The notes under the pieces: generated by a model | Database searches by the model: none | The model's input: only the letters and a program-made list of their open reading frames with translations | What the model was told of the DNA's origin: nothing | In this document: piece after piece, positions 18,806 through 29,371 of the stretch | Position numbering within the stretch: position 1 is the stretch's first letter | How the letters are laid out: the number at the start of each line of letters is the position of its first letter | Translations under genes and position numbers: made by a program | NCBI RefSeq assembly: GCF_030408755.1 | Contig: NZ_CP047209.1 | Span: forward strand, 744,001 to 808,000 | Length of the DNA: 64,000 nucleotides | Direction: 5' to 3' | Source: Corynebacterium felinum | GTDB taxonomy: Bacteria; Actinomycetota; Actinomycetes; Mycobacteriales; Mycobacteriaceae

Positions 18806-21106
18806 TTATTCTACCCCCGCCTCAACAACGACCTGTGTGACCCGATGCAACGGAAACTGATGCAGCTGCCCCGTCGTCTCATCCACCGCCGACACCACGC
18901 CCGCCGCCACCGTAATCGGAGTCACCACAATCTGCGTTGCAGCACCCTGGCGATCCACAAACCCAATCGTGATCTTGCGACGCGCCCGAATCGCAGCATT
19001 AATCACGCTTATCGACGCCCCCGCCTGCACCTGCGCTTTCACACCAGTCTTCGCAACCAAAGCTGCCGCATCCGCACCCCGGATAGCACTCATCGCACGC
19101 ACCAGTGCCTCATCATCACACACCCGCGGTGCAGGAGACTTCACCACCGGAACTGCCACACGGATTGGCTTCGGGTGGACATCAACGCGCACCCCCGCAT
19201 CATTCTCAGCAACCACATGAATACCCGCATCCCGCAACACTTCGCACGCCCTACCCAAAGGAACCTGACACACAGCCACAGTCGGCGCAATCACCCGCAA
19301 CCCAATCTCTGCAGCTGCAGCACAGCGCGACGCCTCCAACAGCAACGCGGGATCCTCACTACGGACATAACACAGCGCAATACCGCCCCGAACCTGACCA
19401 TGCTGCCTAGCAACATCATCAACCAAAAACTCCACAGTCTGCGGAATCTGCCCCACGCTATGGTTTGCGAAAAACGCAACAAAATCAGCCTTACTCCAGC
19501 CTGCATCAAACGCACGACGAATCGATGCCTCCGAAATACGGTACACACACGCCACACCTTGCGACTCAACATCGGCAATCACCCGCAGCTGCGAATGAAC
19601 CTTCGGCGTCAACGGCCCAGGCGCCAACACAGTCATATCACCCTGCGGGATCACATACTCCACCTCATGAGGGGCTGCCGCAAGCGTGAACGGACGAATG
19701 TCATGCCCACACAACAGTTCAAGCAGAAGCTGAGTGGGCACAAAGAGTTCCCCGCGCTGAACAACCAGCCCTATAAACACAGCCTCCTGCACCAGCTGCG
19801 ACACCAACGACGCCGACAACTGCACCATATGGAGTGGATAGCAATAGCCCAACACACTGCGCAACTGCTCAAAACTCAACGCACCATTTTCAAAACCTGA
19901 GAGCACCAAGGAACGCGTCTTCGGAAGTTTCTCCACCACGGTGGCAGCCGACAGCGCGCGCAGTGGTTTACCAGCCTCGTCTGTAGAACCGACCAGCCAA
20001 GGCGCGAACGTGCCATTATTCCACCACCGCTCCACCATAAACGCCCACTGCTCATGCACAGGGCTTCCCAAAAACTCTTCCGCCAACGTGGTGCTGGCAA
20101 GCACCTGATCTCCGAGACCCGTGTCATCATCAGGAACACCGCGAGCAACCACCCCCATTGCCATACCTAAACCCAGCACCCGCAGCGCAGTAAGCTCATC
20201 ACAATCCAGCGCTTTCACCAGCGACTGCAGTGAACGCACACCAACAGTCGCCTCTTTCAGCAACAGCAGTGGCGATGATTCAACAAACTCCACCAAGCTT
20301 CGCACCAAACGCACAACTTCCAGCGCAGTACCAGCAGCACGTTGGGTTTCATTTTCTTCCACCAGTGCTTCCTTATTGCTCAAGGAATCCACAGGATTAG
20401 TCAAGGGAAGAACCGCAGCATGATCCCCAGTTAACGCCCTGCGGACTGCCATAGGAAGACGCACCGTGGTGGAATCCACCCGAAGAAGCAAAGATTGCGC
20501 AATCAATTGCGGAATCGGGCGCGTAGGATCTGCATCGATCGCCGCATCCCGCGTGGTACCCACACCTCCTGAATGCTGCAAGGTGAGAAGAATCTTGCGA
20601 TGCTTATCCTCCAGTCCCGCAATCAACGCCTCGAGAGCCGCACCAGTAGGCACCTCTGGATCTGGAAGTAATTGGAAACTCGGTGGAAACGCCTGCATTA
20701 CCTCAGGTGCGATCTGCCAACCTGCAGCCGAAGGGAATACGAGAGCGTTTTGGCTTAAGTCTTCTAAAGCATCTTCCACGGTGCGCGCAATGTCTTTGGG
20801 GTCGCTGTTGTCCATGAATTCGCCGAGTAAAGCGCACACGTCGGGGTTAGCCACAGGTTCTATCTCACCCCCGAGGCGTGCGAGCACTTCCACAACCGCA
20901 ATATGGCGGGCACTGAGCTTCACTACGGCCCGCCCCAGCGACGCGCGAAGCTGCAAACGCGCAGCTAGTGAAGAAATCCCCGGGGGTGCAGGGTGACATA
21001 CATCCATGCGATTACTCAGGATTGTGTGAAGCTGCGAGTCACTCAGGGAGGACAACCACGTGGCAAAATCTAGGGGCTTTGGGGCAGATTGGGTTCGTGT
21101 AGTCAT
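18806..21106 (-). CDS. Helicase-associated protein (XPB/Ssl2-type domain)
   Basis: A 766-residue protein always found, as far as I recall, beside actinobacterial XPB helicases. It has no Walker motifs. The N-terminal part (residues ~1-350) is rich in helical, winged-helix-like stretches. The C-terminal part (from about residue 560) has the helicase-associated XPB/Ssl2 type pattern, with segments such as EVEYVIPQGDMTVLAPGPL and FVDRQGAATQIVVTPITVAA. The ATG at 21106 (MTTRTQSAPK) is preferred over an upstream frame extension. It is probably co-transcribed with the helicase and may act as its regulator or partner. Role inferred from context only. Confidence 0.8.
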   Translation of the reverse strand: MTTRTQSAPKPLDFATWLSSLSDSQLHTILSNRMDVCHPAPPGISSLAARLQLRASLGRAVVKLSARHIAVVEVLARLGGEIEPVANPDVCALLGEFMDNSDPKDIARTVEDALEDLSQNALVFPSAAGWQIAPEVMQAFPPSFQLLPDPEVPTGAALEALIAGLEDKHRKILLTLQHSGGVGTTRDAAIDADPTRPIPQLIAQSLLLRVDSTTVRLPMAVRRALTGDHAAVLPLTNPVDSLSNKEALVEENETQRAAGTALEVVRLVRSLVEFVESSPLLLLKEATVGVRSLQSLVKALDCDELTALRVLGLGMAMGVVARGVPDDDTGLGDQVLASTTLAEEFLGSPVHEQWAFMVERWWNNGTFAPWLVGSTDEAGKPLRALSAATVVEKLPKTRSLVLSGFENGALSFEQLRSVLGYCYPLHMVQLSASLVSQLVQEAVFIGLVVQRGELFVPTQLLLELLCGHDIRPFTLAAAPHEVEYVIPQGDMTVLAPGPLTPKVHSQLRVIADVESQGVACVYRISEASIRRAFDAGWSKADFVAFFANHSVGQIPQTVEFLVDDVARQHGQVRGGIALCYVRSEDPALLLEASRCAAAAEIGLRVIAPTVAVCQVPLGRACEVLRDAGIHVVAENDAGVRVDVHPKPIRVAVPVVKSPAPRVCDDEALVRAMSAIRGADAAALVAKTGVKAQVQAGASISVINAAIRARRKITIGFVDRQGAATQIVVTPITVAAGVVSAVDETTGQLHQFPLHRVTQVVVEAGVE

Positions 21107-21171
21107 GGTTTGGATAAGTTTAGTCGGTGTTCTAGGTGCTTTTGCGTGCAGTTTTTGGAAGAATAGAGGGC

Positions 21172-21360
21172 ATGGCAAATATGGAGAAAAAAGGTTATGT
21201 CGATCCGGGCTGGCCAGCCGAGGTTCCTGGCGGTGGCCACTACGTTACTGAATTCACTGCAAAGTTCGTAGGTGCTAACAGCCCTTACGGTGACATTGAA
21301 TTCCCAGTCCCAGTTGAGGAACTCGGTTACGTTCACCCATATACTCGGATCAACAAGTAG
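21172..21360 (+). CDS. Small conserved actinobacterial protein
   Basis: 62 residues, containing DPGWPAEVPGGGHYVTEF and ending GYVHPYTRINK; hydrophilic, no signal or membrane segment. It is divergent from the helicase-associated gene. An equivalent small gene follows the same pair in M. tuberculosis (Rv0863) as I recall, which supports it being real. AGAGGG at 21165-21170 is one base from the ATG at 21172 and ten from the ATG at 21181, so translation may begin at the second. Function unknown. Confidence 0.7.
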   Translation: MANMEKKGYVDPGWPAEVPGGGHYVTEFTAKFVGANSPYGDIEFPVPVEELGYVHPYTRINK

Positions 21361-21482
21361 CTGATTCGGTTATCCCCTGAAACGAGGGGGCGGTTTCGTC
21401 CACACCATTGAATAGTGGTTAAGGGCAAGAGACTTCCCTCTCGTTTTACTATGCCGTGATTGGGTGTGGCATAGAGATAGAA

Positions 21483-21525
21483 GCATAAAGCTCCCCCGCA
21501 GTACTACTGCGGGGGAGCTTTATGC
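21483..21525. terminator. Bidirectional terminator
   Basis: A 19-bp perfect stem (GCATAAAGCTCCCCCGCAG and its complement) around a five-base loop. It separates the + strand small protein from the convergent symporter gene and has T-rich ends both ways. Confidence 0.9.
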
Positions 21526-21546
21526 AAATATATGGAACGTCAAAGC

Positions 21547-23169
21547 TTAGTGCTGAACTGCCTTCTCCACACCGACGCCGGTGAGGGAACGAACTTCCAT
21601 CTCGGCAGTCTTTGCCTTGAATTCATCTGCAGGACCAATCAGGCTACCGATGATGCCAAGCAGGAAGCCTGCTGGGATCGAGATAATCGATGGGTTGGTC
21701 AGCGGGAACCAGGCAAAGTTGATATCTGCACCCAGCATGGAGGTTTCAGCGCCAGAAACTGCAGGGGAGAAGACGATTAACACGATGGAGGTGATCAAAC
21801 CACCATAGATGGAGAACAACGCACCGGTGGTGTTGAACCTCTTCCAATACAGCGAGTAAATGATGGTGGGCAGGTTAGCGGATGCGGCAATACCGAAGGC
21901 AAGCGCCACAAGGAAGGCAATGTTCTGGCCCATGGCGCCAATTCCCAGCACGATAGCGAGCACACCGATCACAACAACGGTGATACGGGAGACACGAACC
22001 TGCTCCTCCTCAGTAGCTTGGCCGTTGCGGAACACCGAATTGTATAGGTCGTGTGCAACGGAAGCCGAAGCGGTAATAGCAAGCCCGGCTACAACTGCCA
22101 AGATGGTTGCGAAAGCAATGGCGGAAATCACAGCCATGAAGATAGGCCCACCGACCTCAGCAGACAGCAAAAGTACTGCAGAGTTCACGCCACCTGGGGC
22201 TGCCTTGATAGTTTCTGGGCCGACTAGCGCTGCGGCACCGTAACCCATGACCACGGTCAAAAGGAAGAACAAGGCCACGATGCCAATGGTCCACGTGACG
22301 GAACGACGTGCCTCACGAGCCGTGGGAACGGTGTAGAAACGCATCAGAACGTGTGGCAAGCCGGCAGTACCGAAGACCAGTGCCAAACCGAGGGATACAA
22401 AGTCCATCTTGGTGAGGTTCGAGGCACCATACTTCAAACCAGGCCCGAGCACAGACTCACCCTTAGGGTGGTTCGCCACTGCAGCTTCCAACGTGGCGTT
22501 GAAGCCACCACCAACGTAGTAGAAGGTTAAGCCAGCGATGACCAAGGAACCAGACACCAACAGAACTGCCTTAATCATCTGCACATAGGTGGTGCCCTTC
22601 ATGCCACCCAAAAGAACGTAGACAATCATCAAGATACCCACAACAGCAACCACAGCAGCCTGAGCAGTCTTACCAGAAATGCCCAGAAGCAGCGCCACCA
22701 AACCACCAGCGCCGGCCATCTGCGCAATCAAGTAGAACAAGGAAATAGACAAGGTGGAGATAGCAGCGGCGGTACGCACGGGCTTTTGCTTCAAACGGAA
22801 GGACAACACATCAGCCATGGTGAAGCGGCCTGTGTTACGTAAAGGCTCAGCAACCAGAACTAGAGCCACCAGCAACGCGATCAAAAAGCCCACCGAGTAC
22901 AGGAAGCCGTCGTAGCCATACAGGGCGATAGCGCCTGTCACACCGAGGAATGCCGCAGCAGAAAGGTAGTCGCCAGCAATAGCCAGGCCGTTTTGCCAAC
23001 CGGAGAAAGAAGCACCACCGGTGTAGAAGTCGGAGCCTTTTTGGGAGGTCTTGCGCGTTGCACGAATCACCACGGTCAATGTACCGATGATGAACAAAAC
23101 GAAAACGCCGATATTGAGAAGTGGATTACCGGTATCGATCGTGTCTTGGGCGAAAGTCAGAGTCGACAT
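21547..23169 (-). CDS. Sodium:solute (monocarboxylate) symporter, MctC/ActP-like
   Basis: A 540-residue inner-membrane transporter of the sodium:solute symporter family with 13 hydrophobic segments. It carries the family stretch GGASFSGWQNGLAIAGDYLS and FGTAGLPHVLMRFYTVPTA, typical of acetate/pyruvate-type carriers. It is about as long as, and closely similar throughout to, the protein at 44253-45899, including the same C-terminal MEVRSLTGVGVE. It starts five bases after the DUF485 partner gene. Substrate is probably a short-chain monocarboxylate; it may differ from that of the second copy. Confidence 0.85.
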   Translation of the reverse strand: MSTLTFAQDTIDTGNPLLNIGVFVLFIIGTLTVVIRATRKTSQKGSDFYTGGASFSGWQNGLAIAGDYLSAAAFLGVTGAIALYGYDGFLYSVGFLIALLVALVLVAEPLRNTGRFTMADVLSFRLKQKPVRTAAAISTLSISLFYLIAQMAGAGGLVALLLGISGKTAQAAVVAVVGILMIVYVLLGGMKGTTYVQMIKAVLLVSGSLVIAGLTFYYVGGGFNATLEAAVANHPKGESVLGPGLKYGASNLTKMDFVSLGLALVFGTAGLPHVLMRFYTVPTAREARRSVTWTIGIVALFFLLTVVMGYGAAALVGPETIKAAPGGVNSAVLLLSAEVGGPIFMAVISAIAFATILAVVAGLAITASASVAHDLYNSVFRNGQATEEEQVRVSRITVVVIGVLAIVLGIGAMGQNIAFLVALAFGIAASANLPTIIYSLYWKRFNTTGALFSIYGGLITSIVLIVFSPAVSGAETSMLGADINFAWFPLTNPSIISIPAGFLLGIIGSLIGPADEFKAKTAEMEVRSLTGVGVEKAVQH

Positions 23170-23174
23170 AGTGT

Positions 23175-23531
23175 TTAAGCCTCCTGGTTACGCTGAGGGT
23201 TTTCCATCGTGGCACGAATGGCCTCGGTGGCGGGGTCAATCTTGTTATCGGCGAAGCGAACATACACCCACGTGATCACACCAGCGGTGAAGAACTGAGC
23301 CAAACCCAAAACCATGCCGATGTTGATCGCGCCGTAGATCTTGGTCTGCACAAAATCGGTGGCGAAAGTCGCGGTGACAATGTAGAAGATGTACCACGCC
23401 AAGAATGCAATGGTGCAGGGGAAAGCGAAACCACGGAAGGTTTTACGCAAGCGCGTAAATTCCGCGGACTCACTCATCGCGATGAATTCCTCCGGTGTCG
23501 GAACATGTTTCGCTTGATTAGGTGTTGACAT
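23175..23531 (-). CDS. DUF485 membrane protein, MctB-like symporter partner
   Basis: 118 residues with two transmembrane segments in the DUF485 layout (LRKTFRGFAFPCTIAFLAWY, then INIGMVLGLAQFFTAGVITW). DUF485 proteins are paired with acetate/pyruvate symporters and are thought to assist them. I start it at the ATG at 23531; AAAGG lies 11 bases upstream and the frame's earlier start would be TTG. It is first in a two-gene operon with the symporter, a layout repeated at 43902-45899. Confidence 0.82.
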   Translation of the reverse strand: MSTPNQAKHVPTPEEFIAMSESAEFTRLRKTFRGFAFPCTIAFLAWYIFYIVTATFATDFVQTKIYGAINIGMVLGLAQFFTAGVITWVYVRFADNKIDPATEAIRATMENPQRNQEA

Positions 23532-23547
23532 ATGCAAACACGCCTTT

Positions 23548-24140
23548 CTTCAAGGTCGTTGTGTGCGTGTCACTGCCCACATCCCCTATGCGTGCCGTGG
23601 AGAAAAAGCTGTAGCTTAGCTACCTATGCGCGGATTGATCATCACAGGCTCCAACCTTGTGAAGGGTCAAAGTGGTGCCACCAGGTCTGGCACCTCCACG
23701 AGGCGGTGTCGTGTAATGCTCAAAGGCTGAATAGGTACTTCTATCCACGGCGCTAACACAGAGACGGGGAGTTCCACATCACTCTCTTTTAACGATGTGG
23801 GTTATTACACACTAAATCTTGCGCCACGTCAGCTGTTTGCAGCTTAAAGTGATAAAATTATTAGCAAACAGCCATTAACAAAGTTGTGAAGATTTGTCTG
23901 ATCTCTTAGTATGTGACACTTCACGCACAAGACACATAGGGCATTGATAATGCAGGTAGTGGCTAGGAAAGCGCCCAAGCCCCCTTGACGCTTTTCTGTA
24001 GCCCCAGGGGTGATTGAGGGGCGAAAGGTCACATAATCCATCCCACCCCAATATGGGGGTGGTAAATGCACAACGCGCCCTTCCCAGATCCCCAGCATTG
24101 TGGGGGGGGGAGGGCGCGAGTGAATTTTTCGCCGCAGATT
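23548..24140. other. Intergenic region upstream of the DUF485-symporter operon
   Basis: About 590 bases with no credible gene. It holds the promoter region of the minus-strand DUF485 operon on its left and the rpf1 terminator on its right. A small inverted repeat (CACATC/GATGTG, about 23776-23800) is visible. I found no full match to a GlxR or RamB site. Confidence 0.5.
24074..24118 (-). terminator. rpf1 transcription terminator with a G9 tract
   Basis: CGCGCCCT (24074-24081) pairs with AGGGCGCG (24111-24118) downstream of the rpf1 stop. The loop side contains nine consecutive G (24102-24110), a tract prone to length change. No long T-run follows, so termination efficiency is uncertain. Confidence 0.55.
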
Positions 24141-25883
<1,743 letters not shown>

Positions 25884-26285
25884 ATGCCTATCGGCAAGGT
25901 GAAGTGGTACAACTCCGAGCGTGGTTTCGGTTTCGTATCCAACCCGGATGGCGAGGACGTGTTCGTTGGTAATGCTGTATTGCCTAAGGGCGTAACTGAG
26001 CTCCACCGCGGCCAGCGCATTGAGTTCGATTACGGCGCAGGAGTGAAGGGCCCTCAGGCTTTGCGTGTCGTTTTGGTGGATCCACCAAAGGTGGCAGGTC
26101 TAAAGCCTGCAAAGGCTGAGCGTAAGCATTCCCCTGAGGAGCTGGGTTCGATGATCGGCGACCTGATGTATTTGCTGGAAAATCAGGTCCAGCCGAAGTT
26201 GACCAATGGGCACTATCCGGACCATAAAGAAGCGAAGAAGATTGCTGAGATCTTGCGTGCTGTGGCCGCTGAACTCGACGTCTAG
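25884..26285 (+). CDS. cspB: Cold-shock domain protein CspB
   Basis: 133 residues. The N-terminal ~65 form a cold-shock domain that binds single-stranded RNA/DNA: it starts MPIGKVKWYN and has RNP1 GFGFV. In the RNP2 position, DVFVGNAV replaces the usual VFVHF. A C-terminal extension of about 65 residues, with a helical EELGSMIGDLMYLLENQ region, is characteristic of the longer actinobacterial CspB form. GGAAGGA lies six bases before the ATG at 25884. Likely an RNA chaperone. A stable stem-loop follows. Confidence 0.9.
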   Translation: MPIGKVKWYNSERGFGFVSNPDGEDVFVGNAVLPKGVTELHRGQRIEFDYGAGVKGPQALRVVLVDPPKVAGLKPAKAERKHSPEELGSMIGDLMYLLENQVQPKLTNGHYPDHKEAKKIAEILRAVAAELDV

Positions 26286-26323
26286 TGCACTTTAAAAAGT
26301 AAACTGCTTGCAGCATAATACCT

Positions 26324-26369
26324 TCGGCCCCTTTCTTCTGATGATCGTGAATCAGAAGGAAGGGGCCGA
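26324..26369 (+). terminator. Stem-loop after cspB
   Basis: A 19-bp stem (TCGGCCCCTTTCTTCTGAT with its complement, one G-U) and an 8-base loop, 39 bases after the cspB stop. The T-run is short, so it may act as a terminator or as an mRNA-stabilising hairpin. Confidence 0.7.
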
Positions 26370-26427
26370 TTGTGCTTCAAGTCTCGTTCTTCTCTAACAC
26401 CATTCGCTGTTTTTCTCCCACCGCATT

Positions 26428-26460
26428 CCCCTGTGTGAACAATCGTTGATCACACAGGGG
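26428..26460 (-). terminator. Inverted repeat after the DUF2771 gene
   Basis: CCCCTGTGTGA and TCACACAGGGG pair around an 11-base loop, about 50 bases downstream of the minus-strand DUF2771 stop. It resembles a terminator stem without a clear T-run. The TGTGA...TCACA halves are 11 bases apart, too far for a GlxR site. Confidence 0.5.
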
Positions 26461-26508
26461 GTGCACTGAATACACGATGAAACGTGAGTGATGTGATTGC
26501 GAGACTTG

Positions 26509-27045
26509 TTAAGGGTTCGTGGCTGGCGAATCAAAGCCAATAGACCACGTGGTGGTGTAGGGGGTTTCCACACCGTTAGCGTCGTGGCCAATCATGACAG
26601 CTTTGACCTCCACCACAACGAGTTGGGGTCGGGTGGTGGAGTTTTTCTCTACCGGTTCGGCGCTGCCTTTGATGTCAACGGTTTGTTGCTCGTATGCCCC
26701 GAAGTAGTGTTCATCGTTGGCTGCTGGGTCATCATAGATTTTCAGCAGTGACCAATCATGATCGTAGACGTGCTTGGGCAGAACAAGCTTCATGGTTTCG
26801 TCGGCGCCGAGTTTGAGAATGGTGGGGGCGGCTTCTTCGCATTCCACTCCGGGTTCACAGATGCTAAAGGGGAAAACGTCGGTTGTGTCATCCTGAATGG
26901 TTGCCTGGATGGCTACGTCGCGGGGTTCTGGTCCAGGCCGGTTGTTCCACCAGTTTTGGAAGAGTACAGATGCAACAACGACGACTGCTACTGCTGCTAC
27001 TAAACCTGAAATCTGGATGATAGTTTTGCGTGTTTTCGCCTTCAT
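26509..27045 (-). CDS. DUF2771 family exported/membrane-anchored protein
   Basis: 178 residues. A single N-terminal hydrophobic segment (about residues 10-30, after a basic start MKAKTRKT) would anchor or export it. The rest is an acidic extracytoplasmic domain with the DUF2771 pattern: VFPFSICEPGVECEEAAPTI, with two cysteines likely to form a disulfide, and SLLKIYDDP. Function of the family is unknown. It is downstream of the glutaminyl cyclase gene on the same strand, about 120 bases away. From memory the same order occurs near Rv0875c in mycobacteria. Confidence 0.75.
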   Translation of the reverse strand: MKAKTRKTIIQISGLVAAVAVVVVASVLFQNWWNNRPGPEPRDVAIQATIQDDTTDVFPFSICEPGVECEEAAPTILKLGADETMKLVLPKHVYDHDWSLLKIYDDPAANDEHYFGAYEQQTVDIKGSAEPVEKNSTTRPQLVVVEVKAVMIGHDANGVETPYTTTWSIGFDSPATNP

Positions 27046-27168
27046 GGATCCTAATCCTAGCCTTCAGTTTCTTTTTCGTGGTGGCAGTGGGGGAAGAATG
27101 GGGACGATTGGGGAAGAATGCTGAGTAAAGCCGGTATACCATCCCCCTTGATTACTAAGGTGTGTTTT

Positions 27169-28053
27169 TTAAGGTTGTGCGTTCACGAATCGGACTTCGT
27201 AGAGGTCTGGCCAGCGTTTGCCGGTGATGTAGAACTTGTCGGTGCCAGGAATTGCGGCAATTCCGTTGAGAACATGGTTGGGGTCATCGGTGGCGTTGTT
27301 GGGTACGTCGGAGGCATCGACAATGGCTTCAACTACGCCTGTGGTGGCATTGATTTTGTAGATGTCGGTGCTTAAGAAGACATTTGCCCACACATAGTTC
27401 ACACCATTGTCGGTGGTACAGGCGAGTTCGTTGAGGCTGGTGGCGGGTAGTCCGGCGCGGGTGACTGCGATGCGACTGGTTTCTTCAAAGGTGTCGCCGT
27501 TGAGGAAGCGAAGTTCGTTGGTGCCGTCACTCATGACGAGGGTGTCGTTGAAGGAACATAAGCCCCATCCTTCGCCGGGGTAGGTGACTCGCTGAAGTTC
27601 AACGAGTGTTTCGGCGTCACGTTTGAATGCAACACCGGATTGCCACGTCAGCTGCCAAACGACGTCGTTAAAGCGTGTGGAGCCTTCGCCGAAAAACTCG
27701 GGATCGAGGTTGTGCTCATCTGTGTTAACACCGTCGAGACTACGGTGGAAGATTCGGGATTCCCCTTTCCAACCAGTGCTGACTAGGAGTCGATCACCAT
27801 CAACCTCAAGCCCCTGGGTAAAAGCGGTGGCGTCGAAGGGAAGGGTGTTTTCGATATGAACCTTCAGCCGCGGAATAGCACTGTCGGCTGCACTGGATAC
27901 CTCGTGTGTGCTAGACGGTACCTGTGTGCTGTGTGTAGTGTTCGTCGGGCTGGAGCAGGCGCTGATGCCAAGCCCAGTTGCGGCACAAAGAAGTGCGGGG
28001 AAAATTTTGCTGCCAAGAAAGGTACGTGGGGCTGGGAGTTTTGTGCTGTTCAT
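27169..28053 (-). CDS. Glutaminyl-peptide cyclotransferase, lipoprotein
   Basis: A 294-residue secreted enzyme predicted to convert N-terminal glutamine of peptides to pyroglutamate. The N-terminus is a lipoprotein signal with lipobox ISAC. The rest is the five-bladed propeller of the plant/bacterial glutamine cyclotransferase family, with the blade signatures FTQGLEVDGDRLLVSTGWKG, GEGWGLCSFNDTLVMSDGT, LNELAC and HVLNGIAAIPGTDKFYITGK. The ATG at 28053 is preferred over the ATG 12 bases upstream, which lacks a spaced ribosome-binding site. Physiological substrates in corynebacteria are not known. Confidence 0.85.
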   Translation of the reverse strand: MNSTKLPAPRTFLGSKIFPALLCAATGLGISACSSPTNTTHSTQVPSSTHEVSSAADSAIPRLKVHIENTLPFDATAFTQGLEVDGDRLLVSTGWKGESRIFHRSLDGVNTDEHNLDPEFFGEGSTRFNDVVWQLTWQSGVAFKRDAETLVELQRVTYPGEGWGLCSFNDTLVMSDGTNELRFLNGDTFEETSRIAVTRAGLPATSLNELACTTDNGVNYVWANVFLSTDIYKINATTGVVEAIVDASDVPNNATDDPNHVLNGIAAIPGTDKFYITGKRWPDLYEVRFVNAQP

Positions 28054-28122
28054 ATCCACTATCATGCCTGAATAACTATTCCTGATGCAGAGTCGGGAAG
28101 AAAGATAAGGAATAATGGTGGC

Positions 28123-28887
28123 GTGCCACGTAGAAGAACCCGAAACCGAAAAAGTACCTCGCCTTTGTTAAGCCCGCTCGCGAAAAACATTGCGAAGGCC
28201 GCGTTGGAGGATCTGAACGAAGGCGATGTGGGCCGTCACATCGGCGTGACTGCTATTGGGAAGAATGTTGCCACGCATCGTTTTGAGGCGGATGTTCCTG
28301 GCTACTCCGGCTGGGAGTGGAATGCCGTTGTCGCCTGCGCCTCAGGCAGTACATGGGTGACAGTATCAGAACTTGCGCTCGTTCCTGGTGGGAAAGCACT
28401 GCAAGCACCTGAGTGGGTGCCATATCACGAGCGGATTTTGCCAGGTGATTTGGGCCCCGGTGATGTGATGCCGCCGCGGCCAGGGGATGAGCGTTTGACC
28501 AGCAGCGCGTCGGAGTCCGCCGAGGTAGTCGAGCATATGCCCGACGTCGAAAAGCACAATGCCGAGCAGCCACTGATGCTGTCGAAGAAAGGCTTAGACC
28601 AAGCATTAGCGAGGTGGCAAAGCGGCGAGTTCGGTCCTGATTCTGAGTTTGCGCAAAAGTCCACCCTCAAGTGCTTAAGCTGCGCGTTTTATTTGCCGCT
28701 TGCACAGCCGGTGGGGCCAGCGTTTGGTGCTTGTGCGAATGAGTATTCAGCTGATGAGACGGTTGTTGCCCACGATTATGGCTGCGGTGCGCATTCCGCC
28801 ACCCCGCCGACCACACCACTGGGTGTGACGCAGGCGCAACCCTATGATGATGAGTCGATCGTGGAAGTCGACATCGATCAGGTCTAA
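28123..28887 (+). CDS. DUF3027 family protein
   Basis: 254 residues beginning at a GTG. The N-terminal half contains GDVGRHIGVTAIGKNVATHR and GYSGWEWNAVVACA. The C-terminal half holds cysteines in LKCLSCAFYLPLAQPVG, FGACANEYSADE and YGCGAHS, a likely zinc-binding cluster. This is the actinobacterial DUF3027 pattern (Rv0877-like, from memory); the biochemical role is unknown. It is divergent from the cyclotransferase gene, and the tail (DDESIVEVDIDQV) is acidic. Confidence 0.8.
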   Translation: MPRRRTRNRKSTSPLLSPLAKNIAKAALEDLNEGDVGRHIGVTAIGKNVATHRFEADVPGYSGWEWNAVVACASGSTWVTVSELALVPGGKALQAPEWVPYHERILPGDLGPGDVMPPRPGDERLTSSASESAEVVEHMPDVEKHNAEQPLMLSKKGLDQALARWQSGEFGPDSEFAQKSTLKCLSCAFYLPLAQPVGPAFGACANEYSADETVVAHDYGCGAHSATPPTTPLGVTQAQPYDDESIVEVDIDQV

Positions 28888-29371
28888 CCCCCACCCCATT
28901 GGTATGAACCTCACATCACCGTGGGCTAAGCGCCACACAAGGGCCACAAAGGGGATGGGCCTGAGGTTCGCCACTGTGATGTCATGGATGGCATGCGGGG
29001 AGAACACGGGATAAAGAAACGGGATACAGAATGCGAAGATGCATCGCGGGGAGCGTAATTGAAAGGTGGCATCATCACGGCGTGATCGTACGTGAAGTAA
29101 CTTGAAGCTCAGCCGTTTCGGGGGGGGAGCGGGGTTTTGAGAGGGGTTTCGAGTGAGGTTCTGAGCATGGAGGTTATACCAGCATTTGTGGCAAAAGGGG
29201 GCTATTCGTGTGGCAAATCAAATGTTAAATGTGCCACTTTTGGGGGTTTCCGTTTGTTAAAAATGCAGGTGAAGTGGGATTGTTTTAGTCGGTAGAGAAA
29301 GTTTAGTGTGAGTCCACATGGCTTGATTACCTTTGTAAAATTCGAAGTTGCCCACATCTTTTGGAGAGAAC
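28888..29371. other. Intergenic region upstream of the purine permease
   Basis: About 480 bases without a convincing gene. The last 200 bases contain the GTGGCA boxes described separately and should hold the permease promoter. I do not see a purine riboswitch. Confidence 0.5.
29188..29237 (+). promoter_or_regulatory. Repeated GTGGCA boxes upstream of the purine permease
   Basis: GTGGCA occurs at 29188-29193 and 29210-29215 and, inverted, TGCCAC at 29232-29237. The two right-hand boxes form an inverted repeat with a 16-base gap. Position about 135-185 bases before the permease start suggests an operator; the regulator is unknown. Confidence 0.4.

Noticed and set aside
26428..26460. GlxR (CRP-type) operator
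   Set aside because: The TGTGA and TCACA halves are 11 bases apart; GlxR sites need 6. It is more likely a hairpin after the DUF2771 gene.
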